A stretch of 64,000 nt of DNA from Mariniflexile litorale (GTDB lineage Bacteria; Bacteroidota; Bacteroidia; Flavobacteriales; Flavobacteriaceae): the NCBI RefSeq assembly GCF_031128465.2, contig NZ_CP155618.1, positions 3,648,501 through 3,712,500 on the forward strand, read 5' to 3'. The position numbers and the translations under genes are program-made. Position 1 is the first letter of the stretch. Each line of letters starts with the position of its first letter. Of this stretch, positions 8,473-17,930 are shown piece by piece. The notes beneath the pieces are model-generated. The model had not been told where the DNA came from. It did not search any database and saw nothing but the letters and a program-made list of their open reading frames with translations.

Positions 8473-9024
8473 TTGAAAAAACTCAAATCTGACTTCACGA
8501 TAAACGAAATTGGAAAGTTCCAATTTTATAGCGGAATTGCAATCGGAATCGGATTTAGCTTAATTTTTAATTCATTATTTCGAGTATTTTTAAAAATATG
8601 TAATGTTGGAGAAATTATCACAGACCTAAGCTGGTCGAATTTCTATACTTATGAATTCTCAATTTATTATTTGACTTTAATTGGTTTTACTTCAGTTGGA
8701 TTTTCATTTTGTTTCACAACTTATTTGTGGATGAGCAAACCTTTTGCGACTAACAGAAAGAAAAACATAAGATTGAGAATGGCTCAAACTAATACGATTT
8801 GGATTTTATTTGGAACATTATTTTTTCTTTTGCGATTGTTTTGGTTTTTTGCTGGAGTAGATTTGACAATTGAAAAGGACTTTGCTTATTTGGGATTTAT
8901 GTTTCCGATATTTATTTATTTGTATTGTTGGAATTTAATTTCGGATATTTATAAAAGTAAAAAACCGTTTCTTTTGACTTCGTTGATTGTAATATTTGTC
9001 GGAATTATATTGAGCGGAATTTAA
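8473..9024 (+). CDS. Cassette 9: hypothetical four-helix membrane protein
   Basis: About 183 aa starting MKKLKSDFTINEIGKFQF, with four predicted membrane segments. No family was recognised. TTG at 8473 follows the leader ACATTTGACCAAACAATAC; starts at 8452 (TTG) and 8374 (inside the site) are less likely. Cassette ends GTTGTAAAA and TTTTACAAC match. Confidence 0.6.
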   Translation: MKKLKSDFTINEIGKFQFYSGIAIGIGFSLIFNSLFRVFLKICNVGEIITDLSWSNFYTYEFSIYYLTLIGFTSVGFSFCFTTYLWMSKPFATNRKKNIRLRMAQTNTIWILFGTLFFLLRLFWFFAGVDLTIEKDFAYLGFMFPIFIYLYCWNLISDIYKSKKPFLLTSLIVIFVGIILSGI

Positions 9025-9040
9025 AAATAATAATAAAACA

Positions 9041-9407
9041 TTTTACAACACCGTATCCTATGAAAAGCACTAGCCTAGTTCTCCAAAGTTAGTTGCTTGT
9101 TTGCTAGCTTCTGATTTTCCTTCGGAAAACCCTCGCACACAACCACGCAACTTTCCAAGATACACCAAACACTAAGCAATTTCCTAAAAAATGATTGAAC
9201 AAGTATAGTAACGAAGAAGGTTTACTATACAATATTTTGAATCAAACAATTTATTTTTCTTTCAGTAGTTTTTCTAAATACTCCATTATTTTATCTTTAA
9301 TAACCAAGCGCTTTAAGTCATTGGATACCTAATTAAAAAGTAATATATTGCATACATAAACGATATAATTGCAATTAGATTAATTTATTGTGGTTATACA
9401 TGTGTTG
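9041..9407 (+). other. attC-like site S9, long form
   Basis: Box TTTTACAAC-ACCGTATCC, standard apical hairpin, then repeat copy 4 and the closing ATACATGTGTTG. Confidence 0.75.
9155..9407 (+). repeat. 253-bp attC-nested repeat, copy 4
   Basis: Same position and orientation as the other copies. It has small differences near CAATATTTTGAATCAAACAA. Confidence 0.85.
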
Positions 9408-9445
9408 GCAATAATTTGAGAAAACCGAAATCCGAATCAGAATTT

Positions 9446-9814
9446 ATGAATATGACTGAAATTCCTTTACTGACTTTTGACAAATTATTTGACTTGGTTG
9501 AGGAAAATCGATTTGCAAACGAATCCGACAAAAAGATTGCTGAAAAAATACTCGAAGCGGAAAATGAATGGGGAGATTGGAAAACTTCAGTAAAGAATTT
9601 AAATGAATTTATTATTGTATTGGAAAAAGAAGTTGGCGGAACTGTTACCAAAACAAGTTTGAGTAAACTCTTGAAAAAATATAATCGGAATATTGCTCAA
9701 AATATGTGGGAAGCGGAAACCGTTTGTTCTTTATTAGAAATTTTTGATTTTACCCAAGAGACTGAATTGAGAAAAATATTTAATGAATTGACTGAAAAAG
9801 TAAAAACGGAATAA
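9446..9814 (+). CDS. Cassette 10: small hypothetical protein
   Basis: 122 aa starting MNMTEIPLLTFDKLFDLV, rich in helices and acidic, with no signal or membrane segment. ATG 9446 is chosen; TTG 9416 directly after the leader is the alternative. No family was recognised. Cassette ends GTTGGCAATA and TATTGCCAAC match over 10 bases. Confidence 0.55.
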   Translation: MNMTEIPLLTFDKLFDLVEENRFANESDKKIAEKILEAENEWGDWKTSVKNLNEFIIVLEKEVGGTVTKTSLSKLLKKYNRNIAQNMWEAETVCSLLEIFDFTQETELRKIFNELTEKVKTE

Positions 9815-9818
9815 AAAC

Positions 9819-9951
9819 TATTGCCAACACCGTATATAAAAAATTGCTGGTGTTGTGCTAAAACAAAGGTCGTTGCGCGTTTGCTACGTCTGATTTTCCT
9901 TCGGAAAATCCTCGCACGCAAACCCGCAACTTTCCATATACATAAACGTTG
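9819..9951 (+). other. attC-like site S10
   Basis: Box TATTGCCAAC-ACCGTATAT pairs with ATATACATAAACGTTG. Main apical subfamily with hairpin GATTTTCCTTCGGAAAATC. Confidence 0.85.
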
Positions 9952-10014
9952 GCAACAAGAGAAAAATCGTAAAAACTAACTAAGTTAAAGACAAAAACAA
10001 AATTTTTAGGACAA

Positions 10015-10197
10015 ATGGAAAATGGCGATTTAGAAGTTTTATGTTGTTTTTGTGGTCAAGATTCAATATTTAATAAAGCAATTGAAATCACAATAGAATG
10101 TGACAAGAAAACAAAAGATGTTCAAGCAGTTTATGCTCATTCTAAATGTCTTGATAAGGTTTTACATAAAAGTGTTCCGAGAGCATTTGATTTATAA
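10015..10197 (+). CDS. Cassette 11a: small Cys-rich protein
   Basis: 60 aa containing CCFCG near the start and HSKC near the end, the spacing of a small zinc-binding knuckle. No family was recognised. It shares a cassette with 11b. The outer ends of this unit (GTTGGCAAC and CGCACAAC) do not match, which suggests two cassettes fused after loss of the site between them. Confidence 0.55.
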   Translation: MENGDLEVLCCFCGQDSIFNKAIEITIECDKKTKDVQAVYAHSKCLDKVLHKSVPRAFDL

Positions 10198-10224
10198 ATT
10201 GAACTAAATATTCACAGGAATTTA

Positions 10225-10644
10225 ATGAAAAAATGGATTTTAATAATTGTTGGAATAATTCTGATTGGAATAATCGGAATTGGAATTAAAATCAACTCGG
10301 ATTTAGATGAGCTAGTGGAAGCGTTAAACTCGGAGCACTCTTTAAACGAACCGAATTTGATAATTCTTTCGGACTCAATTTCACCAAACAAAAAATATAA
10401 ATACTATCAATATCAATTTGACAAAGGCGGATTAGGATATTCAAGTATTTTTTGGTCAGTTATAAAGAATAACGAAAATGACCTTGGTAAAGGATTATTT
10501 CCACAAGGATATAAAGTAATTGGCTGGAATAAAAAAAACGAATTGATTTTAAAAAAGTGGATTCCAACGTCGGAATTAAAAGCTGTTACGGAATTGAAAA
10601 ACGGAACGGAAATTAACGGAATAAAAATAAATGTTGCGGAATAA
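10225..10644 (+). CDS. Cassette 11b: membrane-anchored hypothetical protein
   Basis: 139 aa. One N-terminal membrane segment (WILIIVGIILIGIIGIGI) is followed by an extracytoplasmic domain of about 115 residues with SISPNKKYKYYQYQFD and GYKVIGWNKKNELIL. No family was recognised. It starts 27 bases after 11a. Confidence 0.6.
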   Translation: MKKWILIIVGIILIGIIGIGIKINSDLDELVEALNSEHSLNEPNLIILSDSISPNKKYKYYQYQFDKGGLGYSSIFWSVIKNNENDLGKGLFPQGYKVIGWNKKNELILKKWIPTSELKAVTELKNGTEINGIKINVAE

Positions 10645-10651
10645 AAACGAA

Positions 10652-10796
10652 CGCACAACAAAGCCGTATATAAAAAATTGCTTATTTTAGGCTTAAACAG
10701 AGGTCGTTGCTTGTTTTGTTACGTCTGATTTTCCTTCGGAAAATCCTCGCATACAAACCCGCAACTATTCTTAAAGATAAACGTTACCTGCAAGCT
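10652..10796 (+). other. attC-like site S11
   Basis: Box CGCACAAC-AAAGCCGTATAT, main apical subfamily, right arm ending AAACGTTACC. The bulge after the box is longer than usual. Confidence 0.75.
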
Positions 10797-10831
10797 GAAA
10801 ACGAACCGCTCGATTTAAAATTTAAATAAAC

Positions 10832-12154
10832 ATGAGAATTAAAACTACATTACTATTGAGCATATGTTTATGTATAATGACAGGTTGTAAAAAGGACAAC
10901 ATTTTAGAACTACCTATCACTTATCACAAAGGATTTGGACCTTTCGAAGCATCTACAAGTGGTGCAGATCTTTATTTTGAAATTATAAATAACCCTTGGG
11001 AAAAAACATATTTGAAAGTTTCTGGTATACCACAAAACTGGACTGACGCTAAAGTTGGACAAATTCAATCAGATATGGACCAATATGTTTATCAAAACTA
11101 CCTTTTGGGAGATATCTCAAAAGAATGGTATGAAGAGCTACAAAAAACATGGGATTGGGAACCAGATACATTGAATTTATCAAAAGAGCCAATAAAAACC
11201 AGAGCTGCTTTCGCTATTGGAAATGATTCCGTTGGAAATACAATGGTCGTTGTAGATGCAAATAACAATTATGATTTTAGTGATGATGAGCCTTTTGAAC
11301 TAGTTCAGTATGAAAGTGAATTAGATCGGGATGCACGGTTAAATAATGAAGCAATATATGTTACTTTTGAACGCCTATTAAATGACAAAAAGATTCAGGT
11401 TGAAGTTCCTATCTTGATTTCCTCTGCCAATATGGATCAATATTACTTAAATTGTAATTTCGCTCAGTACCGTACTGCAAAACTAGAGAATCACTTAATA
11501 TACATCTATTCTAGAAATATCTTTCCATTTAGAAATGTAGGGATAAGTAGTAGCCAAAGTCCAATTGGAGAAAAAATAGATTTTGATAAAGTAGCTTTTG
11601 ACAATGAATATCTTGAAATCGGAACTAATGTATACAAAAACTTGGGAGTAAAGAGGAATAAAGACGTTTTACTTTTAGAAAAAATGAATTTTTCTAAAAA
11701 TCAAATACGCTCTATTCAAATTGGATTTAAAGCAATTGATTTTTCAGGAAGTCAGTTTAAACAGGAAAATACTATTTCATTGGATATTTTAAAGGGGAAA
11801 TATGTACTTCTTGACTTTTGGGGTACTTGGTGTGGTCCTTGCATCCAAGAAATCCCAAACCTCAAGACGTTATACGATCATACTGATAAATCAAAATTTG
11901 AAATAATTAGTATTGTCGTGGAAAGTCCAATAAAGGATTTAGAGCAAATGATGAGTAAATATGAAATAACATGGCCTCAAATTATATCCGATGATTCAAA
12001 CAAAATCAAAGAAAAGTACGGAATAGTTAGATATCCGACAACATTTCTGATTAGCCCTGAAGGAACAATTATTGCGAAAGATTTAAGAGGAAAAGAATTG
12101 GAAAACAAAATAGAAAGTTTACTAAAAATAAAGCCAGCAGGTAACACCTTATAA
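10832..12154 (+). CDS. Cassette 12: TlpA-like thioredoxin lipoprotein
   Basis: 440 aa. The lipoprotein signal ends in lipobox MTGC. The C-terminal third is a thioredoxin-like domain of the TlpA/AhpC-TSA type with active site FWGTWCGPC and the cis-Pro region RYPTTFLI. The ~300-residue N-terminal part is unrecognised. It is predicted to act in the periplasm or at the outer membrane in thiol-disulfide exchange. One of three such cassettes here (also 22507 and 29980). The 3' end overlaps the site box (GCAGGTAAC), which matches the cassette start GTTACCTGC. Confidence 0.85.
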   Translation: MRIKTTLLLSICLCIMTGCKKDNILELPITYHKGFGPFEASTSGADLYFEIINNPWEKTYLKVSGIPQNWTDAKVGQIQSDMDQYVYQNYLLGDISKEWYEELQKTWDWEPDTLNLSKEPIKTRAAFAIGNDSVGNTMVVVDANNNYDFSDDEPFELVQYESELDRDARLNNEAIYVTFERLLNDKKIQVEVPILISSANMDQYYLNCNFAQYRTAKLENHLIYIYSRNIFPFRNVGISSSQSPIGEKIDFDKVAFDNEYLEIGTNVYKNLGVKRNKDVLLLEKMNFSKNQIRSIQIGFKAIDFSGSQFKQENTISLDILKGKYVLLDFWGTWCGPCIQEIPNLKTLYDHTDKSKFEIISIVVESPIKDLEQMMSKYEITWPQIISDDSNKIKEKYGIVRYPTTFLISPEGTIIAKDLRGKELENKIESLLKIKPAGNTL

Positions 12155-12268
12155 AATTAATGGCTAGTTTTTAGCCTATTTGGAAAATTCCTGCGGAATT
12201 TTCTCTGGCAAGTATCTCTTTACTAAATTAGGTGCTTAAACTCGCCACTAATCTTATACATCAACGTA
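12137..12268 (+). other. attC-like site S12
   Basis: Box GCAGGTAAC-ACCTTATA pairs with TTATACATCAACGTA. The hairpin is GAAAATTCCTGCGGAATTTTC. The 3' core reads CGTACACC, with GTA instead of GTT, a natural core variant. Confidence 0.75.
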
Positions 12269-12290
12269 CACCATTTAAGAAAACGCAAAA

Positions 12291-12908
12291 TTGAATCAAG
12301 AAATTAAAATATCACGTTCGGATATAATTGCAAAATGTGACCAATATTTAAATGGAGAAATTGGAAAATCGGATTTGCAAAATTATGCTTTGAACTTAAT
12401 AGTTGACGAAAACGACATTTATGATTGGAGTGACGAAATTGTTTCTGACATCATTTTTCAATGGGACAGTCCAGAAATTAGTTTCCCGATTAACAAAAAG
12501 AACATCGAATTGTGGAAACACCAATTAGAAACTGAAGAAAATTTATTGGCAGACTATAATATTTGGAATGTGCATATTGACCGACAAAAAGAAATCTGCG
12601 AAAAATATCAATCTAAATGGAATCCAATCAACAAAAAATTAATGATAGGCTGTTCAATTGACCTTTTATCTGACCCAATAAATGGACTTCGACATCCAAA
12701 AGAAGGAATTACAACAGGATGGTATATTTGGAGCGGAGATTGGTCTGACAAAAATGATTTTTTCAAACCTATGTGCGCAGAACACCTGCTTGAAATCCGA
12801 CCTGAATTAATAAAATATTTCGGTCTTGATGTTGGTTATCGATTTTTGATTGACAAAAATGGATACGAAGATGTTTGGTTTGACGAAAAATTAAAATTAA
12901 CTGAATAA
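12291..12908 (+). CDS. Cassette 13: Imm33-like domain protein
   Basis: 205 aa with TTG start and no signal. The C-terminal ~75 residues (GITTGWYIWSGDWSD, DDFF-like KNDFFKPMCAEHLLE, LGLPxGYRFLI-like GLDVGYRFLIDKNGYEDVW) resemble the Imm33/DUF2185 type of proteins often linked to toxin immunity. The N-terminal half is unassigned. The family call is from memory of the motif and is tentative. The end box GGTGTATA matches the start GTACACC with one change. Confidence 0.5.
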   Translation: MNQEIKISRSDIIAKCDQYLNGEIGKSDLQNYALNLIVDENDIYDWSDEIVSDIIFQWDSPEISFPINKKNIELWKHQLETEENLLADYNIWNVHIDRQKEICEKYQSKWNPINKKLMIGCSIDLLSDPINGLRHPKEGITTGWYIWSGDWSDKNDFFKPMCAEHLLEIRPELIKYFGLDVGYRFLIDKNGYEDVWFDEKLKLTE

Positions 12909-12913
12909 AAAAA

Positions 12914-13280
12914 CGGTGTATAAGCCGTATAAAAAAACTGCTAGTTTTACCTAAACCAAAGTTAGTTGCTCTTTTGCTAGCTTCTAATTTTCCTTCGGAA
13001 AACCCTCGCACACAACCACCCAACTTTCCAAGATACACAAAACCCTAAGCAATTTCCTAAAAAATGATTGAACAAGTATAGTAACGAAGAAGGTTTACTA
13101 TACTATATTTTGCATCAAGCAAATTATTTTTCTTTCAGTAGTTTTTCTAAATACTCCATTATTTTAGCTTTAATAATCAAGCGCTTTAAGTCATTGGATA
13201 CCTAATTAAAAAGTAATATATTGCATACATAAACGATATAATTGCAATTAGATTAATTTATTGTGGTTATACATGTGTTG
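12914..13280 (+). other. attC-like site S13, long form
   Basis: The degenerate box CGGTGTATAAGCCGTATA is followed by the usual left arm. Repeat copy 5 sits in the right arm and the site closes with ATACATGTGTTG. Confidence 0.7.
13028..13280 (+). repeat. 253-bp attC-nested repeat, copy 5
   Basis: Same insert and orientation. A one-base change is seen in the middle (ATTTTAGCTTTAATAATC). Confidence 0.85.
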
Positions 13281-13310
13281 TGTGCAATTAAAAAAACAAC
13301 CGGAGACTAG

Positions 13311-14339
13311 ATGAACAATAAGGAAAGAAAAGAAATCTTATTTAAAATTTACTCTGAAAACTTTAAGTTTATCAAAGAAAATTCAAGCCTAAAGGATAAA
13401 TTTGATAAAGATTTCGGTTGTTTTTGTCCAATTTGCTTAGATTATTTTGAGAAGGCTGATTTATTTGACAAAATTAATCCATTGACAATAGAACATAATC
13501 CTCCTCAATCTTTAGGAGGGAAAAGCAGTGTCTTGACTTGTAAAAAATGTAATTCAGAAGCTGGACATAAAATTGACGATGAAATTTTGACCGCCCTAAA
13601 GGAAATCGATACCCTAAATTTTAAGCCTAATTCCGAAATTAAAACACAATTTTTTAATGACTCTACAGAAGGAAAAGGTGTAAATGCTAAAATTAAAATT
13701 CAAGATGATGGACAGTTCATTATAAATATAGATACTAAAAACAATAATCCTAAAATTCATAAAAAGTTTTTTGACAGTGAGGTTCGCGAATATAAATCGC
13801 CCCTATTTAGTAATGATATTAGAGAAATCGGATGGAAGAAAAAACTAACCTTCAATTTTAAAAAACCTAATAAAACAAACGAAAGATTAGCTAGTATTTC
13901 ACTATTAAAAATAGCTCATTTAATGGCTTTTGAAAAACTTGGGCATCTATATTTGTTTAATAAAAACAACCAAATTATCAGAGACCAAATTAGGTCTCCC
14001 GAAAAAGAAATTATTACAAACCCGTTCTGGATAAAATATAATTTTCCTGACAATATAGTCGGAGTAAATATTATCACCAAGCCAAGAAAACTTAGGTCTA
14101 TTCTAGTTGTATTCGATTTAAAAACTAAATCTGATTCTTATAGATTTTCAATATGTCTTCCTGGTCTAAGCGTTGGAGATGAAAACATCTATCAAAACAT
14201 AAATGACCTTTTATGTCAAGGAAACGGTTTTGAAAATGCCGAAGTCAATAATTATATTAATTCAGAATATAATATTAAAGATGTTGAGAAAACATTTGAT
14301 TTAGTAAGGTTTTGGGAATCATTTGTAGAAAAACAATAA
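13311..14339 (+). CDS. Cassette 14: HNH endonuclease family protein
   Basis: 342 aa. Residues about 35-85 hold an HNH-type zinc and nuclease motif: CPICLDYF, LTIEHNPPQSLGG, then CKKCNSEAGH. This is the treble-clef arrangement CxxC-H-N-P-CxxCN. The remaining ~250 residues are unassigned. A DNA nuclease or defence role is plausible. Cassette ends GTTGTGTGCA and TGCACACAAC match over 10 bases. Confidence 0.8.
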   Translation: MNNKERKEILFKIYSENFKFIKENSSLKDKFDKDFGCFCPICLDYFEKADLFDKINPLTIEHNPPQSLGGKSSVLTCKKCNSEAGHKIDDEILTALKEIDTLNFKPNSEIKTQFFNDSTEGKGVNAKIKIQDDGQFIINIDTKNNNPKIHKKFFDSEVREYKSPLFSNDIREIGWKKKLTFNFKKPNKTNERLASISLLKIAHLMAFEKLGHLYLFNKNNQIIRDQIRSPEKEIITNPFWIKYNFPDNIVGVNIITKPRKLRSILVVFDLKTKSDSYRFSICLPGLSVGDENIYQNINDLLCQGNGFENAEVNNYINSEYNIKDVEKTFDLVRFWESFVEKQ

Positions 14340-14348
14340 AAAAATAAC

Positions 14349-14481
14349 TGCACACAACACCGTATAAAAAAAATTGCTAGTTTTAGCTAAACCAAAGTTA
14401 GTTGCTTGTTTGCTAGCTTCTGATTTTCCTTCGGAAAATCCTCGCACACAAACACGCAACTTTCCTTATACATAAACGTTA
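14349..14481 (+). other. attC-like site S14
   Basis: Box TGCACACAAC-ACCGTATAA; main apical subfamily; right arm CTTATACATAAACGTTA. Confidence 0.85.
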
Positions 14482-14500
14482 GGCAAAATAACAAACTCAA

Positions 14501-15220
14501 ATGAAAAACATAATAATATTCATCTTACTAATAATTTTTACGTCATGTAACTTAGGAGATAAAAAGTCATCTCAAAAAAAGTATCAAGACTATTTCTATG
14601 ATATAAATAAACTAACACAACCTAAGGTACAAATTTTCAAATATCATAAAAATGATTCTATAGAATATTATTTCACCAAAATCGAAAGGCTCATAAAAGG
14701 AACTGATACTCTTTATATTCAAAATAATTTCAATAATTATATAAAGTTTGATTCTTTAATATCAAAAATCAATGAAAATAAAACGGAAATCGTAGGGCTT
14801 TACTTTTTTAATGGTGACTCTTCCGAAATAATAACTAAAGCTGAAATGATTAGTGGACAAACAATGCCTAACGATAAATTTAAAACACACCAACTTCTAA
14901 TGAACGTAAAAACACCTACTGGTGAACTCATGAATTTTAAAGGAGTTTTATCTTTATTGAAAATTGAAAATTATCAAATAGAAAACAGAGAAGTTGAATG
15001 CATGGTTATGACTTCCGAAACTAATGCTTATTATAAGAAAAACTTATTATTCTCTAATATTGACACATTGTACATGGCAAAAGGATTAGGATTAATAAGG
15101 AAATACTCTAGTTCAGTAGGTCAAAATAAATTATGGGAAATCGAAAAAGTGATTAATTTTAGTGACTTTGATATAAACGATTACAAAGATTATACTTTGC
15201 CTAACACCGTGTATAATTAA
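14501..15220 (+). CDS. Cassette 15: hypothetical lipoprotein
   Basis: 239 aa. The signal MKNIIIFILLIIFTSC has lipobox FTSC. No family was recognised. The C-terminus (TLPNTVYN) is encoded by the site's box and first stem bases, so the stop at 15218 lies within S15. Cassette ends GTTAGGCAAA and TTTGCCTAAC match over 10 bases; GTTAGGC also fits the classical GTTRRRY integron core. Confidence 0.65.
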   Translation: MKNIIIFILLIIFTSCNLGDKKSSQKKYQDYFYDINKLTQPKVQIFKYHKNDSIEYYFTKIERLIKGTDTLYIQNNFNNYIKFDSLISKINENKTEIVGLYFFNGDSSEIITKAEMISGQTMPNDKFKTHQLLMNVKTPTGELMNFKGVLSLLKIENYQIENREVECMVMTSETNAYYKKNLLFSNIDTLYMAKGLGLIRKYSSSVGQNKLWEIEKVINFSDFDINDYKDYTLPNTVYN

Positions 15221-15330
15221 TTGCTTTGGCAAGTGCTTATTTGGAAAATTCCTTCGGAATTTTCTCTGGCAAGTTTTTGTTTACTAAATTAGTTGCTGAA
15301 CTACGCAACTAATCATACACATCAACGTTG
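15196..15330 (+). other. attC-like site S15
   Basis: Box TTTGCCTAAC-ACCGTGTAT pairs with ATACACATCAACGTTG. Second apical subfamily (GGAAAATTCCTTCGGAATTTTC hairpin split by the loop). Confidence 0.85.
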
Positions 15331-15362
15331 GCAACAAGCTAAAATCACTCAACTGGAAATGA

Positions 15363-16016
15363 ATGAAAAAAATATTAATCGTCATACCAATCATAATTTT
15401 AATAATGGGATTTTCACTATTTAACAGACAATCAAAAGAAGAAAAGTTTTGGAATTGGGTTTCTAAAAATAAAATTGAACTCGAAAATTTCATTAATTCT
15501 GACCAAGAAGATTATACAATTTATAATCAACTGACTAAAGAAATGAAAAAATATAATTCAGTTCTTTTTCCCGAAATGACATTGACCGAAAAAGATGAAG
15601 TTGTTCTAATAATTACACCTGATGGAATGCCAGAAGGTGTTTTACCAACTGAAAAATTATATAACTCTAAACCTGAATTAGATAATTGGATAATCAAAAA
15701 ATTCAGACAAGCAACTGACGAAATCGGACTAAATTATGACGGAATTGAATACCCAAGTTCGGATATTGAAATTATTCCCGAATTAGATAATGAACGAGGA
15801 AAAATTAATATCAAGGTGTTTATAAGGAATATGAATTCAGATGTTAAAAAACATCAAGCATTATCATTTCTTTATCTTGACCACATTCTCGGAGAATATA
15901 ATACAATTACCAAAGTTGGATATATAGATTTTTATCATTTAGATAACGACAAAAGCGTTGAGAATGGAATTTCGCTTTTGGAATTAAGAAAATTAATAGA
16001 AAAAGAATTTAATTAA
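15363..16016 (+). CDS. Cassette 16: membrane-anchored hypothetical protein
   Basis: 217 aa. One N-terminal membrane segment (ILIVIPIIILIMGFSLF) precedes a ~190-residue domain with FWNWVSKNKIELENF and EVVLIITPDG. The C-terminal half has a KHQALSFLYLDHILGEY helix. No family was firmly recognised. Cassette ends GTTGGCAAC and GTTGCCAAC match. Confidence 0.6.
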   Translation: MKKILIVIPIIILIMGFSLFNRQSKEEKFWNWVSKNKIELENFINSDQEDYTIYNQLTKEMKKYNSVLFPEMTLTEKDEVVLIITPDGMPEGVLPTEKLYNSKPELDNWIIKKFRQATDEIGLNYDGIEYPSSDIEIIPELDNERGKINIKVFIRNMNSDVKKHQALSFLYLDHILGEYNTITKVGYIDFYHLDNDKSVENGISLLELRKLIEKEFN

Positions 16017-16035
16017 TCGGAAAAATAAAAAGCCA

Positions 16036-16163
16036 GTTGCCAACACAGTATATAAAAAATTGCTAGTTTTAGCTAAACCAATGTTAGTTGCTCGCTTGCT
16101 AGCTTCTGATTTTCCTTCGGAAAATCCTCGCACACAAACACGCAACTTTCCATATAAACGTTG
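16036..16163 (+). other. attC-like site S16
   Basis: Box GTTGCCAAC-ACAGTATAT; main apical subfamily; shortened right arm CCATATAAACGTTG. Confidence 0.8.
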
Positions 16164-16178
16164 GCAAACATTTGAGAA

Positions 16179-16706
16179 ATGAAATACTTTAAAATTATAT
16201 TTGCTTTTTTTCTTTTAATTTGCCAGACCTCTTGCCAGAAAAAAATAGTTGGAACTTGGTATAAATGCAATAAAGATGGAAGTTATGATGAATATAAAAT
16301 AGCTGACCATTATACAATTATGCTTTCAAGTAAATCTGACATTGTTTGGATTCATAAAGTTAAACAAATCGACAACGGAATTATTGTTTCGGATTTTGAA
16401 TCTTCTGTTAATCGGCTAATGACAAATAATGACACGTTGATTGTCTTATCAAAAACTAAAAATAAAATTATTTTAAAAAGCTCTTACACTTGGGCCAAAA
16501 TGGAACTCAATAAAGCGGATTTTGACTTTGACAAAATTGATTCTACAAATTTGGATTCTTGGAAAAACAAAACTATATCGGAATTTAAAAAAAGAGCCGA
16601 ATTAATAAATTGTCCTGACTTAAGAACTGAAAAAGAAAAAAACATTCCGACTATAGATTTAGACGATTTTGAGGAAGAAGAAATACCAATAACTGAAGTA
16701 AAATAA
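16179..16706 (+). CDS. Cassette 17: lipoprotein, possibly lipocalin-like
   Basis: 175 aa with signal MKYFKIIFAFFLLICQTSC. After the Cys comes IVGTWYKCNKDGSYDEYKI, the GxW opening often seen in small lipocalin-like lipoproteins. The rest is unassigned. The start is the ATG directly after the leader CATTTGAGA. Confidence 0.6.
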   Translation: MKYFKIIFAFFLLICQTSCQKKIVGTWYKCNKDGSYDEYKIADHYTIMLSSKSDIVWIHKVKQIDNGIIVSDFESSVNRLMTNNDTLIVLSKTKNKIILKSSYTWAKMELNKADFDFDKIDSTNLDSWKNKTISEFKKRAELINCPDLRTEKEKNIPTIDLDDFEEEEIPITEVK

Positions 16707-16711
16707 AAAAC

Positions 16712-17073
16712 GATTTGCCGTATAAAAAAACTGCTAGTTTTAGCTAAACCAAAGTTAGTTGCTCGTTTGCTAGCTTCTAATTTTCCTTCAGAAAACCCTC
16801 GCACACAACCACGCAACTTTCCAAGATACACCAAACACTAAGCAATTTCCTAAAAAATGATTGAACAAGTATAGTAACGAAGAAGGTTTACTATACTATA
16901 TTTTGCATCAAGCAAATTATTTTTCTTTCAGTAGTTTTTCTAAATACTCCATTATTTTATTTTTAATAATCAAGCGCTTTAAGTCATTGGATACCTAATT
17001 AAAAAGTAATATATTGCATACATAAACGATATAATTGCAATTAGATTAATTTATTGTGGTTATACATGTGTTG
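16712..17073 (+). other. attC-like site S17, long form, box deleted
   Basis: The box reads GATTTGCC-GTATAA: the expected AACACC is missing, although TTTGCC still matches the cassette start GTTGGCAAA. The right arm carries repeat copy 6. Confidence 0.7.
16821..17073 (+). repeat. 253-bp attC-nested repeat, copy 6
   Basis: Same insert, position and orientation as the other copies. Confidence 0.85.
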
Positions 17074-17103
17074 TGCGCAAGCTAAAAAAACACTCTGCAC
17101 TAA

Positions 17104-17475
17104 ATGACAGAACCGATAAAAAAGAATTTTATGTCTGGAAAACATTGGATTATTGCCTTAATGATCTTGATTTCTGGTTACGGAATTTATAGTGGAATAA
17201 AGGATAAAAATTCTAAAAATGAAAGATGGACTGCCGAAAGCTCAAAAATATTAACGGATAAATGCATTTCTGATTCAAAAGAAATGGCGGAAAATTACGC
17301 TGAATTGACCTACGAATACTGTAAATGCTCGACCAAAAAAATTCAAGCGGAATTTACTCAATCGGAATATATTAAGATTACGAAAATGTCAATTGAAAAT
17401 CAAACTAAAAAATTATTACCAGTCTTTCAAAGTTGTCTGACTGAATATCAAACGAAAATTAAAAATCGGAATTGA
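17104..17475 (+). CDS. Cassette 18: membrane-anchored Cys-containing protein
   Basis: 123 aa. One membrane segment (WIIALMILISGYGIYSGI) is followed by a domain with conserved-looking Cys residues (DKCISDS, YEYCKCSTKKI, QSCLTEY). The spacing suggests disulfides or metal binding outside the cytosol. No family was recognised. Cassette ends GTTGTGCGCA and TGCGCACAAC match over 10 bases. Confidence 0.6.
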   Translation: MTEPIKKNFMSGKHWIIALMILISGYGIYSGIKDKNSKNERWTAESSKILTDKCISDSKEMAENYAELTYEYCKCSTKKIQAEFTQSEYIKITKMSIENQTKKLLPVFQSCLTEYQTKIKNRN

Positions 17476-17495
17476 AAAGCAGAACGCAGAAAGCC

Positions 17496-17629
17496 TGCGC
17501 ACAACAATGTATAAAAATAATCGCTCAATTTTGGGCTTAACCAAAGGTCGTTGCAAGTTTACTACGTCTGATTTTCCTTCGGAAAATCCTCGCACGTAAA
17601 CCCGCAACTATTCTTATACGAGACCGTTA
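17496..17629 (+). other. attC-like site S18
   Basis: Box TGCGCACAAC-AATGTATAA; main apical hairpin; right arm CTTATACGAGACCGTTA. Confidence 0.8.
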
Positions 17630-17930
17630 CCTTGCATTAAAAATACTCACTCAAACGTAAGTTTTGCGGAAAAAATATTGAGATTTAAAGCAAGTTTTTG
17701 CGGAATTTAAAAACAGAAAAAACCAAGATTGCGAAATTTTAGCCCGTTTGCGGAATAAACAAAAATAGTAAAACCATGTTTGCGGAAAAACCAATCGCAG
17801 CGGAAAAATGAGCAAGTTTGCGGAATTGTTAAACGCAGAAAATCACTCAAAAAAAAGAAGAAAAAAGAAAGAAATAACACTATATTTAGCGGACAATAAA
17901 ACTGAAAAAACAATAAAAACGCAAGGTAAC
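17626..17930 (+). other. Cassette 19: ORF-less cassette with repeated TTTGCGGAA motifs
   Basis: About 300 bp between S18 and S19 with matching cassette ends (GTTACCTTGC and GCAAGGTAAC) but no credible gene. An 86-codon frame on the - strand has no family features. The sequence contains at least six copies of a motif close to GTTTGCGGAA. Such a unit could encode an RNA, serve as spacer, or be a decayed gene. Confidence 0.65.
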
